Assembly: GCF_003072645.1 (NCBI RefSeq)
Contig: NZ_CP028897.1
Coordinates: 2,741,658 to 2,805,657, forward strand
Source: Dongshaea marina
GTDB lineage: Bacteria > Pseudomonadota > Gammaproteobacteria > Enterobacterales > Aeromonadaceae
Direction of reading: 5' to 3'
DNA length: 64,000 nt
Shown here: piece after piece, positions 40,303 through 50,153 of the stretch
Layout: each line of letters opens with the position of its first letter
Position numbering within the stretch: the stretch's first letter is position 1
Made by a program: the position numbers and the translations under genes
The notes under the pieces: model-generated
The model's database searches: none
Told to the model about the DNA's origin: nothing
The model's input: the letters and a program-made list of their open reading frames with translations, nothing else

Positions 40303-41568
40303 TCAGGCGAACCGATCCCCTCGGGAGAGAGTCAAGGTTTTAGAGCTTGTCGTATCCCGCCAGGCTAGCTGCCAGAGCAATCCTGCCCCTAACAGGGCTA
40401 TGGCGCCGGTCATCCACCAGGCAACCGTAAATCCATAGTGCTCAATCACTCCCACCACCAGAGGAGGACTGAGATACTCCCCTGCCATCATCACCATAGG
40501 CAACACACCACAGATCCTCGCCCTATGGCTACTGGGTGAGTGGTTTGCAAAGTAGAGGCTACTCTTGATGACTATCAGGATCTCGGCCACACTCATCAGG
40601 GCAACGGCCCCCCACAGTGAATAGGAGTGGTGCCACAGAGCCAGCAAGATAAAACCTGCGGCCAGCAAAAGACCGGAAACCGAAAGGCTCAAGGCTTCTG
40701 AAACCCGCTTAAACAAAGCAATCAGTATCGGGGTGCAACACACCACAATGATCGCATTTTCAGTCATTAGCTGCCCATACAGATGAGCCCCTGTATCTCC
40801 ATAGAGAGACTGGGTATAAAGGGGTAGAGCAAACACCAGCTGGGAAAACCCAAAGGTCAGTAGCATGCTATAGAGGGTAAACCAGATGAGATAGGGACGC
40901 TGACAAAGCACTCGCCACAAAGAGCCCTCCACAGCTAACTCCTGGCGTGGGGAGTCGTCGGAGCTCGCACTCTCCTGGCATAACTGATTATGCCGGACGA
41001 ACAATAGGACCAGGCTCATGGCAAACAGTGTCATCATCCCGTCCCCCCAAAACATCCACGGAAGATGATGAGCAAACAGGTATCCTGCGATGACGGGTCC
41101 CATCGCAAAGCCGAGGTTAACCGCCAGGTAGCCAAGTGAGATCGCCGTTTCCCTGCGCTCGGGACCCGCCAGATCAATCAGCATCGCGTTGGTACAGGGA
41201 CGGATCGCCCCCATGGCAAAGCAGCCAATCAACACCGATGGAATGATAAAGAGAGTCTGGGCAAAAAAGCCGCAGATACCTATGCAGAACCCGGTCAGCA
41301 ACATAGCCGCAAGCATCACCCACTTTCGGCCATGCTTGTCTGCCAGCTTTCCTCCGAGCATGGCACCGGGCAGAAAACTAAAGCTTGCAACCGCCACCAA
41401 GACCCCTGCCAAAGCCGGACTAAGGAGTAGTTTTTGAGTCAGGATAAGTCCCAGAAATGGGAAGATAAACGCACCCGCAGCGATAACGAGGCGTGCTAAG
41501 GCGACTAAATAGATATCACGAGGTAAAGAGGTGTAAAGCTTCCAGCTGTTGAGAAATCTGTCCTGCAT
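40303..41568 (-). CDS. MFS efflux transporter, 12-helix type
   Basis: This 421-residue membrane protein has the MFS signature GGKLADKHGRKWVMLAAMLLTGF in the loop between helices 2 and 3 (residues about 72-94), a central charged loop after residue 190 and two six-helix halves. The GPVIAGYLF segment in helix 5 resembles motif C of drug antiporters. ATG 41568 has AGGAGCG eight bases upstream. The substrate is unknown and drug or metabolite efflux is most likely. Confidence 0.85.
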   Translation of the reverse strand: MQDRFLNSWKLYTSLPRDIYLVALARLVIAAGAFIFPFLGLILTQKLLLSPALAGVLVAVASFSFLPGAMLGGKLADKHGRKWVMLAAMLLTGFCIGICGFFAQTLFIIPSVLIGCFAMGAIRPCTNAMLIDLAGPERRETAISLGYLAVNLGFAMGPVIAGYLFAHHLPWMFWGDGMMTLFAMSLVLLFVRHNQLCQESASSDDSPRQELAVEGSLWRVLCQRPYLIWFTLYSMLLTFGFSQLVFALPLYTQSLYGDTGAHLYGQLMTENAIIVVCCTPILIALFKRVSEALSLSVSGLLLAAGFILLALWHHSYSLWGAVALMSVAEILIVIKSSLYFANHSPSSHRARICGVLPMVMMAGEYLSPPLVVGVIEHYGFTVAWWMTGAIALLGAGLLWQLAWRDTTSSKTLTLSRGDRFA

Positions 41569-41913
41569 TATCGCTCCTGATTAATAAGATACTGGGTTGA
41601 TATAAGGGATAAAAAGATAAAGATGAGGAACGCATCGGGATGTTCATGGAAAAATACTCCTATAGAGATGATGACCAACAATTCTCCCTGACGGAGATTG
41701 AAATTTGGCCGACGAAACCTCAGTGTAAATCGGCATTTTTTATAATTCAAACCCAATTTAAAAGCAGTTACTTCCGGTTAATCAAATGAATAGCAAACAC
41801 TCAATCGGGTAGCGGCACCAGAGGCACTGGTGCAAATGACTATGATTTGCATTCGTTTTATTTGATAATTCAACCAAAGTAGTTAAGATGAGGCTCTATT
41901 TTGTGAGGGGCAT
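41569..41913. other. divergent promoter region; dyad GCACCAG-N5-CTGGTGC at 41815-41833
   Basis: This 345-base gap lies between the leftward MFS gene and the rightward scs operon. A 7-bp perfect dyad with a 5-base centre (AGGCA) lies about 80 bases before the first scs gene and may be an operator for a metal- or redox-responsive regulator. The gap is otherwise AT-rich with no gene seen. Confidence 0.4.
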
Positions 41914-42279
41914 ATGAATCGATCATCACGCGCGACAAGCTGGATCCTATATCTTGCATGCTTGCTGATCTTCAGCTGTACCCTGCAGCGCTCGATCAAT
42001 GTCAGCCCCGCTGATATCCCCTCTAGCCTGTCCGCACAACAACACTCAACACAGGCTGACTCATCCGAACAGTCCCCTGACTTGTGCGATCTCAGTAGTA
42101 AATCACTCCACATGGATCCTCTCACACTCCTGAGCCTTGGTGTGATCTGTGCGCTCTTATCCCTGTTACTGGCACAATTAATCCCGCAAGTCATTGGCAG
42201 GCTCTACCAGGGCCCCCCTCGGACTCTGTCTCTCCCCTCATCCAGACTTCACTTACGATTGTGCACCTTCCGGGAATAA
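41914..42279 (+). CDS. scsA: ScsA-like small membrane protein, first gene of scs operon
   Basis: The 121 residues comprise an N-terminal hydrophobic signal/anchor (SWILYLACLLIFSC), a polar middle with two cysteines (SPDLCDLSSKSL), a second membrane helix (LLSLGVICALLSLLLAQLI) and a basic tail ending HLRLCTFRE. Size, layout, a cysteine-containing ending and place before scsB all suit ScsA, a poorly understood copper-tolerance protein. GAGGGG lies before the ATG. The similarity is recognised from layout rather than proven by alignment. Confidence 0.6.
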   Translation: MNRSSRATSWILYLACLLIFSCTLQRSINVSPADIPSSLSAQQHSTQADSSEQSPDLCDLSSKSLHMDPLTLLSLGVICALLSLLLAQLIPQVIGRLYQGPPRTLSLPSSRLHLRLCTFRE

Positions 42280-42327
42280 CGCCTTGCTGTAATTCACAGT
42301 AAGTTTCATTTATTTCTGGAGAAAAAG

Positions 42328-44363
42328 ATGTTGAACAGATTTAAGGCTGCATGGCTTTGCCTGCTGCTGTGGATCCCGGGTGCCTGGGCCACAGATGCGG
42401 CTTGGCTAACCAGCCCGCAAAATACCCATGCAAAAGTTAAGTTTCAGGCACAGACGACCCAGGCCGGGCAAACCCGGATGCTTGTCTCGGTTGCATTAAA
42501 AAATGGCTGGAAAACCTACTGGCGCTCACCGGGTGAAGGGGGCATAGCTCCCAGCATTCGCTGGCAGGATCCAAATATCAAAACCCGATGGTTCTGGCCA
42601 ACCCCACAACGCTTTGAAGTGGCTGGGATCTCAACCCAGGGCTACCAGGGCGATGTTTCATTTCCTCTCAAGCTCGATGGTGTGAACTCCACGAAACTCA
42701 AAGGGACACTCACACTCCCAACCTGCAGCAATGTCTGCATTTTAACCGACTACCCGATTGATATTGATCTTGCCGGCTCACCCTCTTCTACGACGTTGGA
42801 TTACAACTTTACCAAAGCGATGGCGCAACGCCCCCTACACTCAGGTGTCATTGAGGGTATCAGTGCGGGGTATCGTCAGGGAGAGTTACAGATCGTCGCA
42901 AAGCGCAAACAGGGGTGGCGATCCCCACAGCTATTCATCGACAGCCTTGCGGGTACCTATTTTGGAGAGCCCAAATTAAAGGTTCGGGGAGATGAACTGG
43001 TAGCACGGGTTCCGGTTACCGACGATTTTGGTGACAACACCGCGCAGCTTCATGGGAGGAATATATCCCTGGTGATGGTCAGTGACGGCATCTCACAAGA
43101 GAGCCAAGTTGAGGTTGGAGCGAGCCTGTTCCAAGAGCCTGCAACCGATATGTCGTTATGGCATGCCATCTTATTTGCCCTGCTGGGAGGCTTTATACTT
43201 AACCTGATGCCCTGTGTCCTTCCGGTTTTAGGCCTGAAGCTCGGTTCAGTGCTACAGGTCACTCATCGGGATCGCAGGCAAGTTCAACTGCAATTTTTGG
43301 CTTCATCACTGGGAATCATTAGCTCCTTTGGGATACTGGCGGGCTTTATGACCCTTCTTAGGCTCACCGATCAGGCTTTAGGCTGGGGGATCCAGTTCCA
43401 AAATCCCTGGTTTATTGGATTTATGGCCCTGGTCACCGCCCTGTTTAGCGCAAACCTTTTTGAGCTCTTTACCCTACGTCTCCCATCAAGGCTCTCGACC
43501 CGGCTGGCGACCTCGGGCGGTCAAGGCCTGGCTGGCAGCTTTTGGCAAGGTAGCTTTGCGACTCTGTTGGCCACTCCCTGCTCGGCCCCCTTTCTTGGCG
43601 TTGCCTTAGCATTTGCCCTGGCATCCCCACTCCCTCTGTTATGGGGGATCTTCATCGCCTTAGGGTTTGGAATGAGCCTGCCCTGGTTGCTCATCGCGAC
43701 CTGGCCTAAAATCGCTCTGGCACTACCGCGTCCCGGTCGCTGGATGGGGAGGTTGCGAATTGCACTGGGATTGATGATGCTGGCCTCATCGCTATGGCTG
43801 ATTAGCTTGCTAATAAGCCATATTGGCTTGCCTCTCACGGCGCTCATAGCACTGTTCCTGATCATCTCGTTACTGTTAAAAATATTTATGAAACATGGCC
43901 CCAACACCGGGATAAAAGTTTCAGTCTGGGCAACCCTGGCCCTTGCTCTGAGTATGACTCTGCCCTCCCTCGGTGCCCGGATTTGGAGTAATAGCGGCCA
44001 AGATCAGATCCAGTGGTCCCCCTTTCAAAGCAAGCCATCACTCAGGCCCTGTCTGAAAAAAAACGGGTATTTGTGGATGTTACCGCCGACTGGTGTGTAA
44101 CCTGCAAAGCCAACAAAATCAATGTGTTGATGACCCCGGAAATTCAAAAAGCCCTTAGTGAAAAAGATGTCGTCACACTCAGGGGGGACTGGACCCTTCG
44201 CTCAGACGCTATCACAAGTTTTCTCAACAAACGTGGCGCGGCAGCAGTTCCCTTTAATCAGGTTTATGGCCCGGGTTTACCTCAGGGACAACACTTACCG
44301 ACCCTCTTAAGTCAGTCATCGGTTCTTGATGCACTCAACCAGGCCAAAGGAGATAAAGCATGA
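42328..44363 (+). CDS. scsB: ScsB/DsbD-like membrane thiol-disulfide exchanger (one-base frameshift)
   Basis: A signal peptide leads to a periplasmic DsbD-alpha-like domain (about residues 25-270). The membrane domain has the redox cysteines in LNLMPCVLPVLGLK and LATPCSAPFLG. A C-terminal thioredoxin domain carries CVTC near residue 590. ScsB passes electrons from the cytoplasm to periplasmic partners. The frame breaks between the last helix and the thioredoxin domain, at GG 44015-44016. One more G gives QIQWVPLSKQAITQALSEKKRVF and a 678-residue protein. The stop overlaps the scsC start (ATGA). Confidence 0.88.
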
Positions 44364-45091
44364 AATACTGGCTACTCATTTTAACGGTGTTTTCCACCAC
44401 GCTATGGGCAGAGCCTGCGCTCAGCCCGGCCCAGGACACCAGAGTCCGTGAACTGGTCCGCGAAACCTTAGTGAATAACCCGCAGATCCTGGAAGAGGCG
44501 ATCGCCGCCTTGCAGGCACAACAGCAAAAAAAGCAGGGGCAAGCCCTGAGCGCCTTTATCAAAAATAACGCAAGCATTCTGTATCACGATCCCGCAACCC
44601 CGGTCATAGGCGCAAAAGATCCTAAGCTCACTCTGGTGAACTTTACCGACTACAACTGCCCCTACTGTAAGGTGCTGGATCCCGAGCTGATGAAGCTCCT
44701 CAGGGCGTTTCCACAGATCGCGGTTGCCATCAAGCATCTTCCCTTCAAGGGAAAATCCTCAGAGCAGGCCGCAGAGTTGGCACTCAGCGTTTGGGAAAAA
44801 AATCCTGAAAAATTCAGGGCCCTCCATGAAAACCTGATGCGCTATAAGCCCCACCACACAGAGCAAAGCATCATGCGATCTGAAAAACGTGCGGAAGTCG
44901 AACTTTCGCTGGCTGATATTAGCCCCCAAAGCCACGAGACCCTGACTAGCAACTTACAACTTGCCCGGCAACTTGGAATTAACGGCACGCCAACCACCCT
45001 CATCGGGGAGCAGCTCTTAGTCGGCGCAGTCCCTTACAACACCCTTGAGCGGGCGGTTCGCCAAGAGTTAGCAAGAGGTGGGCATGGATAA
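44360..45091 (+). CDS. scsC: ScsC, periplasmic DsbA/DsbG-like disulfide protein
   Basis: The 243 residues begin with a signal peptide ending near residue 16 (LWAEPA). An N-terminal helical stretch (RELVRETLVNNPQILEEAI) of the kind used for oligomerisation comes next. A thioredoxin fold follows with NCPYC at about residues 99-103 and cis-Pro in NGTPTTL. ScsC binds copper and repairs or isomerises disulfides, being kept reduced by ScsB. It overlaps scsB by 4 bases. Confidence 0.87.
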   Translation: MKYWLLILTVFSTTLWAEPALSPAQDTRVRELVRETLVNNPQILEEAIAALQAQQQKKQGQALSAFIKNNASILYHDPATPVIGAKDPKLTLVNFTDYNCPYCKVLDPELMKLLRAFPQIAVAIKHLPFKGKSSEQAAELALSVWEKNPEKFRALHENLMRYKPHHTEQSIMRSEKRAEVELSLADISPQSHETLTSNLQLARQLGINGTPTTLIGEQLLVGAVPYNTLERAVRQELARGGHG

Positions 45092-45584
45092 AGTAAAAAA
45101 ATGGAGCAAAGAGATTGTATTGGGGCTGGTGATCCTTGTGGCTTTCAGCCTATTCATGGATTGGCTTCGCAAGCCGAATACCTCCCCCTTGGTGACGCAA
45201 ACAAGTTTGATAACCCTTGGAGGTGACCCTGTCACTGTGGATAAGCTGAGTAAGGAAAAGCCCCTGCTTCTCTATGTCTGGGGAAGCTGGTGTTCTATCT
45301 GCAACTACACCTCGCCAACCGTCGACACATTAGCAAAGGAGGGAGTAAATGTGATGAGCCTTGCGTTACGCTCAGGTGACGATGCGCGGGTGACCCGCTA
45401 CCTGGAGCATAAAGGTGTAAACCTTCCAGTGATCAATGATCCTGAGGGTAGAATCGCTTCACAGATGGCAATCGGTGCCACCCCCACCTTTGCAATCTTT
45501 TATCAGGGCAAGCTGGTGCAAAGCACCAGCGGCTGGACCAGTGGTTTAGGTCTCAAATTAAGGCTATGGCTGGCAACCCTCTAA
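45084..45584 (+). CDS. scsD: ScsD, membrane-anchored TlpA-like thioredoxin
   Basis: The 166 residues run from ATG 45084, which overlaps the scsC end. One N-terminal membrane helix (residues about 10-28) is followed by a periplasmic thioredoxin domain with WGSWCSIC near residues 68-75 and a cis-Pro in GATPTFAIF. In scs operons it works with ScsB and ScsC in copper and oxidative stress defence. A GGGCAGG / CCTGCCC hairpin without a T-run (45610-45632) lies just past the stop. Confidence 0.87.
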   Translation: MDKVKKWSKEIVLGLVILVAFSLFMDWLRKPNTSPLVTQTSLITLGGDPVTVDKLSKEKPLLLYVWGSWCSICNYTSPTVDTLAKEGVNVMSLALRSGDDARVTRYLEHKGVNLPVINDPEGRIASQMAIGATPTFAIFYQGKLVQSTSGWTSGLGLKLRLWLATL

Positions 45585-45801
45585 CCCAGTCATTTAAATT
45601 CAGAATAAGGGGCAGGAGACTAAACCCTGCCCTACCTACATAAGCAGGTAAACCTTAGCTCACTTCACGACTCTTTGCTTTTATCCTCCGCTGACTTTGA
45701 ATCCATGCCTTGCTTGTGTATGGTTTTAAGTTAGCTGCAGATGAATCTGCACTTTAAGTTTCTGAGCAGTAACACGACAAATGATAACCAGGGAAGAGAT
45801 G

Positions 45802-46533
45802 ATGAATCATTTTCAAGATAAAGTAGTAATTGTAACTGGCGGTGGTAGCGGTATTGGCAAGGCGACAGCTGAAGCTTTTGTGAAGCAGGGCGCCAAGGTA
45901 CTGATCAGTGGTCGCCGCATTGCTCCTCTCAAAACGTTAAGCGAAGCCCATCCCGGCAAAATTAGTTATATCCAGGCCGACGTCACCCAGGCCGACGATC
46001 GCAAACAGATAGTGCAAAGCGCCATAGATAACTATGGCCAGCTGGATATCCTGGTCAACAATGCCGGTATCTTTACCCCCGCCCCACTGCTAGAGTCTAC
46101 CGATGATGATTTTAACCGGGTTTATCAGACCAATGTGCTCGCGCCTGCTGCCCTGATCCGGGAGGCTGCGCCTCACCTGGAAAAAACTAAGGGCTCGGTT
46201 GTCAATGTCTCCTCGATTGTCGGGCGAGCGGCGATGCAGGGAATGTGTTCTTACGGTGCAAGCAAGGCGGCTCTGGATTACCTGACCCGCACCTGTGCCA
46301 TCGAGCTTGGGCCCATGGGGATCCGGGTTAACGCCATCGCACCCGGAGTCACTCAAACCGACATGGCTGAAAATATCGTCAAAGAGCAGAAGCAGATGTT
46401 CCTGGCCATGACCCCTATGGGACGCCTCGGCCAAAGCGATGATATTGCCCAGGCGATCCTGATGCTGGCGAGTAAGAATGCCGGCTGGGTCACCGGGCAA
46501 ATCGTCGATGCCTCGGGAGGTATGCTGGTTTAA
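45802..46533 (+). CDS. short-chain dehydrogenase/reductase
   Basis: The 243 residues from ATG 45802 have GGGAAGAG just upstream. In-frame starts up to seven codons earlier exist. The NAD(P)-binding motif is TGGGSGIG, NNAG follows in the middle, the catalytic Ser lies in NVSSIVG and Tyr/Lys in YGASKAA, and the C-terminal GRLGQSDDIAQAILMLAS and SGGMLV are classic SDR. It is probably a 3-oxoacyl or polyol-type dehydrogenase, and the substrate is unclear. It stands alone between scs and the AT-rich orphan. Confidence 0.85.
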   Translation: MNHFQDKVVIVTGGGSGIGKATAEAFVKQGAKVLISGRRIAPLKTLSEAHPGKISYIQADVTQADDRKQIVQSAIDNYGQLDILVNNAGIFTPAPLLESTDDDFNRVYQTNVLAPAALIREAAPHLEKTKGSVVNVSSIVGRAAMQGMCSYGASKAALDYLTRTCAIELGPMGIRVNAIAPGVTQTDMAENIVKEQKQMFLAMTPMGRLGQSDDIAQAILMLASKNAGWVTGQIVDASGGMLV

Positions 46534-46712
46534 TTTAAGCTTTACCCGACCGAAAGCATGCTATGGGGAGTGATATTCGGAGCTCCCCGATTTCAGCGAT
46601 TATTTCTGACAAGCGGACTCCTTAAGAGCTCTGACAAATCTCATCCATGAGACGAAACACACCAAACAAATAAATAACTCCCGGGGCAAGCCCTCTCGCT
46701 TATGCTCGCCCT

Positions 46713-46726
46713 CGCTTCGCGAAGCG
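46713..46726. repeat. perfect 14-base palindrome beside the orphan gene
   Basis: CGCTTCGCGAAGCG lies 27 bases past the orphan gene's stop, within a GC-rich stretch (GGGGCAAGCCCTCTCGC). It could form a hairpin ending the orphan transcript, though no T-run follows on the minus strand. It could also be a remnant of an insertion border. Confidence 0.35.
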
Positions 46727-46752
46727 GAGGATTAGACCCACAGAGATTAAAA

Positions 46753-47535
46753 CTACCTTTCTGGCCAAGTTAAAAACTCTATAGGTTCAACACTTTTCGG
46801 ATACATAGTCCCTTGAACACTAGTTTGCTTAAAAAATGAGAATGAATCATCATTTGACACTCCAATCACATTTGTCTCCATATTGTTTGATAAAAAACCT
46901 TCAGACGAATGAATAAAAGCATAGCTTTCAGGCTTAACTCCATCTTCAGGTATCATTTTATCAAGCACTTTAAATATATCCACTTCAATACGGGCATCTT
47001 GCATATTACTATATACTAATGGCTCATTTTTTATTAACTCTTCAGGATTTTCTGGGAGCTCTTCTCCATCCCTGGGTTGCAAATGCAGCATTGAGTACTC
47101 ATTCTGTCCATCACTTTTCCCCCAGTTTAAAATGCATACAATACAGCCACTTTGAGTGTCAGTAGTCCATAGATGGTTGTCGCCAGGCCTGCACTTGTTC
47201 GTTTCCTCGAGGCGGAATGGTGAGTCAGGGGATCTCATTGGTGTATATAAAACATTAACACAATCATGAGGATCACAGTCTTTTTCAGGCTGTACAAATA
47301 ATGCAGCACCATCATAATCATCATCAGGTGATGGGTATGCTACAATCTTAATCGTGTTTAAACCAATGTTTTCACTTCCAACTACAGCTCCAGAAGATAG
47401 AACCGGGAAATAAACTTTATTCTCTTTAAGAAACTCTTCAGGTTTGTTAAGCATCATTAGACTTGGTGAGTCTGTATTTATATTTGGCTCATACCTTTGG
47501 ATAACTCCAGCTCCAACTTGATTTAAATTATGCAT
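46753..47535 (-). CDS. unknown 260-residue protein, AT-rich orphan
   Basis: I recognise no family. The protein is acidic, has no signal peptide or membrane helix, and carries several cysteines (EKDCDPHDCVNVLY, NKCRPGDNHLW, SGCIVCILNWG). Phrases such as LKENKVYFPVLSSGAVVGSENIG suggest a globular, beta-rich fold. The gene is much more AT-rich than the flanking SDR and chitinase genes and no partner gene is adjacent, which suggests recent acquisition. About 250 bases upstream (47536-47788) are AT-rich and show no other gene. An effector, a toxin-like protein or a phage-derived protein are all possible. Confidence 0.6.
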   Translation of the reverse strand: MHNLNQVGAGVIQRYEPNINTDSPSLMMLNKPEEFLKENKVYFPVLSSGAVVGSENIGLNTIKIVAYPSPDDDYDGAALFVQPEKDCDPHDCVNVLYTPMRSPDSPFRLEETNKCRPGDNHLWTTDTQSGCIVCILNWGKSDGQNEYSMLHLQPRDGEELPENPEELIKNEPLVYSNMQDARIEVDIFKVLDKMIPEDGVKPESYAFIHSSEGFLSNNMETNVIGVSNDDSFSFFKQTSVQGTMYPKSVEPIEFLTWPER

Positions 47536-47788
47536 TCTACAACCCTTAGACTAGACATATATAATAAACACTTTATACGCTAATGTTAATCCTAGTTCTT
47601 TCAAAATCTATTGTCATATATTGAATTTTCACCAATGATATATTTTACAATTGACGATTAATATCAAACAGTATAATTCAGAGCTATTATTGATTACCCC
47701 AAACGTCTGGCACTTTCCCGGAACTTCGAGTAGCCAGGGGAAACAGGTGATCTATTATTGTGATGTATTTAATTTAGGCAGGCATTGG

Positions 47789-48096
47789 TCCTGCGTCCAC
47801 AAATTATTGCTGCCGAACAACTCCATAGCCAATATAGAATACCCCTAAGCCGCATTGAGTTAACCCCCGTGATAGGCCAGAACGATACTCTCGATGAGGT
47901 AACCAGTGTCAGGGGTATGCAGACCATCCGTCAGTGGGCGACAGAACATCAACTGGCGGCCATCCATTTCTGGGAATTCGACCGGGATACCCCCACAGGA
48001 AATTCATCCTCAGAAATGAGCGGAGCCCAGACCCCTACCCTGGCCTATAACAATGCGGTTACCGATGCTCAGGCTTCGACCAGCAGTTCACCCTGA
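47789..48096 (+). pseudogene. 3' fragment of a duplicated GH18 chitinase gene
   Basis: This frame matches the last 100 or so residues of the intact chitinase at 48684-49838: IAAEQLHSQ, IPLSRIELTPVIGQNDT, HQLAAIHFWEFDRDTPTGN and SSEMSGAQTPTLAYNNAVTDA. The upstream two thirds, including the catalytic site, are absent. What follows (48097-48435) matches the sequence after the intact gene. So this is the 3' part of a decayed tandem copy, not a working gene. Confidence 0.88.
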
Positions 48097-48286
48097 GACA
48101 CAAAACCACAGCTTGTTTCAGTCACTCGCTCGTGACCAGAACCAGATATGACAGACGATCCACACTCTCGAAGAAACTATCGCTCGTTGCACGGCTGGAG
48201 ACAAACCAGACTATTACTGAATAAATATTCCAAAAATCATCTTCCTATCCCATAAAACCATGAATCTGGTCCTCCAACCAGCTAAT

Positions 48287-48359
48287 TGAGACATGGATCA
48301 CATCTTATTACTCATAAACAACTTAATGTTACCCAATAAAATGAGAGCGCTCTCATTTT
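48287..48359 (+). promoter_or_regulatory. duplicate CRP site and LacI-family operator (remnant copy)
   Basis: TGAGACATGGATCACA (48287-48302) fits CRP. A 22-base perfect palindrome AAAATGAGAGCGCTCTCATTTT lies at 48338-48359. Both match the sites upstream of the intact EIIB gene at 50058-50126. Here they drive only a broken EIIB start, but the operator could still bind the regulator. Confidence 0.75.
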
Positions 48360-48384
48360 CAGAAAAACTAACGAGAGGGATACT

Positions 48385-48435
48385 ATGAAGAGCATTCTGC
48401 TTTGCTGCGCCGCCGGTATGACCACCCGCAGCTAT
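48385..48435 (+). pseudogene. 5' fragment of duplicated PTS EIIB gene
   Basis: After the same ribosome site (GAGAGGGATACT) the frame reads MKSILLCCAAGMTT, matching MKNILLCCAAGMST of the intact gene at 50154. Then homology ends and unrelated sequence begins, running into a stop after a few dozen codons. Confidence 0.8.
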
Positions 48436-48683
48436 CTCACTTCGCAATGGCGTTGCAAGCTCACTCTATCTATTCCCATTTACAAGCCTACTCCCCTGCT
48501 CTCCCGGTACGCGGGTGTGCCCGGAACCTAGTGTTTTCCAACCCAGTTCACCGTTGATATTCACCTGACATGTTGCAGCGGGGGAAACCTTAGATACATG
48601 CTGTCCATCCCCTGGATGGCGGGTAATTATCAACACAAACCTGGCCCCATGGGCCAAATACATTCAGCCATGCAGGACGCATA
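48436..48683. other. spacer upstream of intact chitinase
   Basis: This 248-base stretch of unassigned sequence lies between the EIIB remnant and the chitinase start. It presumably holds the chitinase leader. A CCATCCCCTGGATGG hairpin lies near 48607-48621. No gene is seen. Confidence 0.35.
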
Positions 48684-49838
48684 ATGAATAGACTCATCAA
48701 ATTAATCACCATCCTACTTTTTACCGGCCTTTCGACGGCTGTCTTTGCCCACTGCGAAAAGACCCAAGGGTCTGAGCCCGGCCAAGACAAGCTAGATTCT
48801 CAATGTGCTCCTTCCGGGAGCTTAGCCCCGCGAGGATTGAGTCAAACCACCGCGGCCAAGGTTCTGTTCTCACCCTATAAGGACGTTGGGATCTCTGAGG
48901 TCTGGGACAATGATCTCAATGATGTTGTGCTTGGAAGTCAAATCAATGGCCAGCTTCAATACCTGAGTGATGCTCTGCCAAAGACAGTTCAGACGGTGAC
49001 CCTTGGCTTTGCTACCGGCCCCTGCGGTGGAGAAAACTGGGCCTATATCCCGGCCCAGCAATTTGCCGATCATGATATATACCGACTAAAGCAGCATAAT
49101 ATCAATTACATAGTCAGTACCGGCGGCGCCGCCGGGACTTTTACCTGTAACTCCCAACAGGGGATGCAGACATTCCTCGAACGCTATGACTCTGCCAACT
49201 TTGTTGGGCTCGATTTTGATATTGAGAACGGCTATAACGCCAGCAATCTCCATTCGCTGATGCAATCTGCCGCCGCCGTTCAGAAACAGTGGCAACGTCA
49301 GGGCAAGCAACTACGGATCAGCCTGACCCTGGCGACTTTCGGCATCAAGGGTCAATCACTCAACAGCATGGGGGAGACTGCGGTTAACGAGGCAAAAGCT
49401 GCTGGCCTTACATTTAACGTGAATCTGATGACCATGGATTACGGAACCGGCGTACAAAGTTGCACCCCGGATGCCAGCGGTTCGCGCTGCGACATGGCCC
49501 AGTCAGCGATTGTTGCCGCCGAGCAACTCCATAGTCAACACGCAATCCCCCTAAGCCGCATTGAGTTAACCCCCATGATAGGCCAGAACGATACCCCCGA
49601 TGAGGTAACCAGTGTCAGGGATATGCAAACCATCAGTCAGTGGGCTAAAGAACATCAACTGGCGGCCATCCATTTTTGGGCATTCGACCGGGATACCCCC
49701 ACAGGAAATTCATCCTCAGAAATGAGCGGAACCCAGGCCCCCACCCTGGCCTATAGCAATGCGGTTACCGATACTCTGACAACAACTGCCAGTTCATCCA
49801 GAGACACAATGGCTACAGCTAGTTTCAATCACTCATAG
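48684..49838 (+). CDS. secreted GH18 chitinase
   Basis: The 384 residues open with a signal peptide (cleavage after VFAH, residue 23). A TIM-barrel catalytic domain carries the GH18 motif FVGLDFDIEN at about residues 172-181, where the last Glu is the acid catalyst. YIVSTGGAAG is the upstream beta-3 motif (SxGG). NLMTMDYG and AIHFWAFDRDTP are the later barrel strands. No chitin-binding domain is visible. It would release chitobiose outside the cell for the PTS encoded directly downstream. A fragment of a second copy lies at 47789. Confidence 0.88.
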   Translation: MNRLIKLITILLFTGLSTAVFAHCEKTQGSEPGQDKLDSQCAPSGSLAPRGLSQTTAAKVLFSPYKDVGISEVWDNDLNDVVLGSQINGQLQYLSDALPKTVQTVTLGFATGPCGGENWAYIPAQQFADHDIYRLKQHNINYIVSTGGAAGTFTCNSQQGMQTFLERYDSANFVGLDFDIENGYNASNLHSLMQSAAAVQKQWQRQGKQLRISLTLATFGIKGQSLNSMGETAVNEAKAAGLTFNVNLMTMDYGTGVQSCTPDASGSRCDMAQSAIVAAEQLHSQHAIPLSRIELTPMIGQNDTPDEVTSVRDMQTISQWAKEHQLAAIHFWAFDRDTPTGNSSSEMSGTQAPTLAYSNAVTDTLTTTASSSRDTMATASFNHS

Positions 49839-50057
49839 TGACTAGCTCCTGATATGACGGATGGGCCGCAGCATCGATAGGCTGTGGCTCTCTTCCCGGC
49901 TGGCGCTCAGCCAGGCAACTGGAGACTGATTCAGCCTATCGAACGGGATCCCCGGAATTAGTCCAGTTCAGGTAGAGGTAAACCCGGGTGAATAGATATT
50001 CCAAAAATCATCCATCAGTCACATAAAACCGTCAATCTGGCACTCCATCCGGTTAAT

Positions 50058-50126
50058 TGAGACCTGGATCACATTTACAAACTCATAAAAAATTTAATGT
50101 TACCCGAAATGAGAGCGCTCTCATTT
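50058..50126 (+). promoter_or_regulatory. CRP site and LacI-family operator of the chitobiose PTS operon
   Basis: TGAGACCTGGATCACA (50058-50073) fits the CRP consensus TGTGA-N6-TCACA with one mismatch. A 20-base perfect palindrome with centre GAGCGCTC (50107-50126) lies 28 bases before the EIIB start. Its CG centre is typical of LacI/GalR operators, so the LacI gene at 53674 is the likely ligand-responsive repressor. Confidence 0.75.
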
Positions 50127-50153
50127 TTAAAGCAAACGAACGAGAGGGATATT

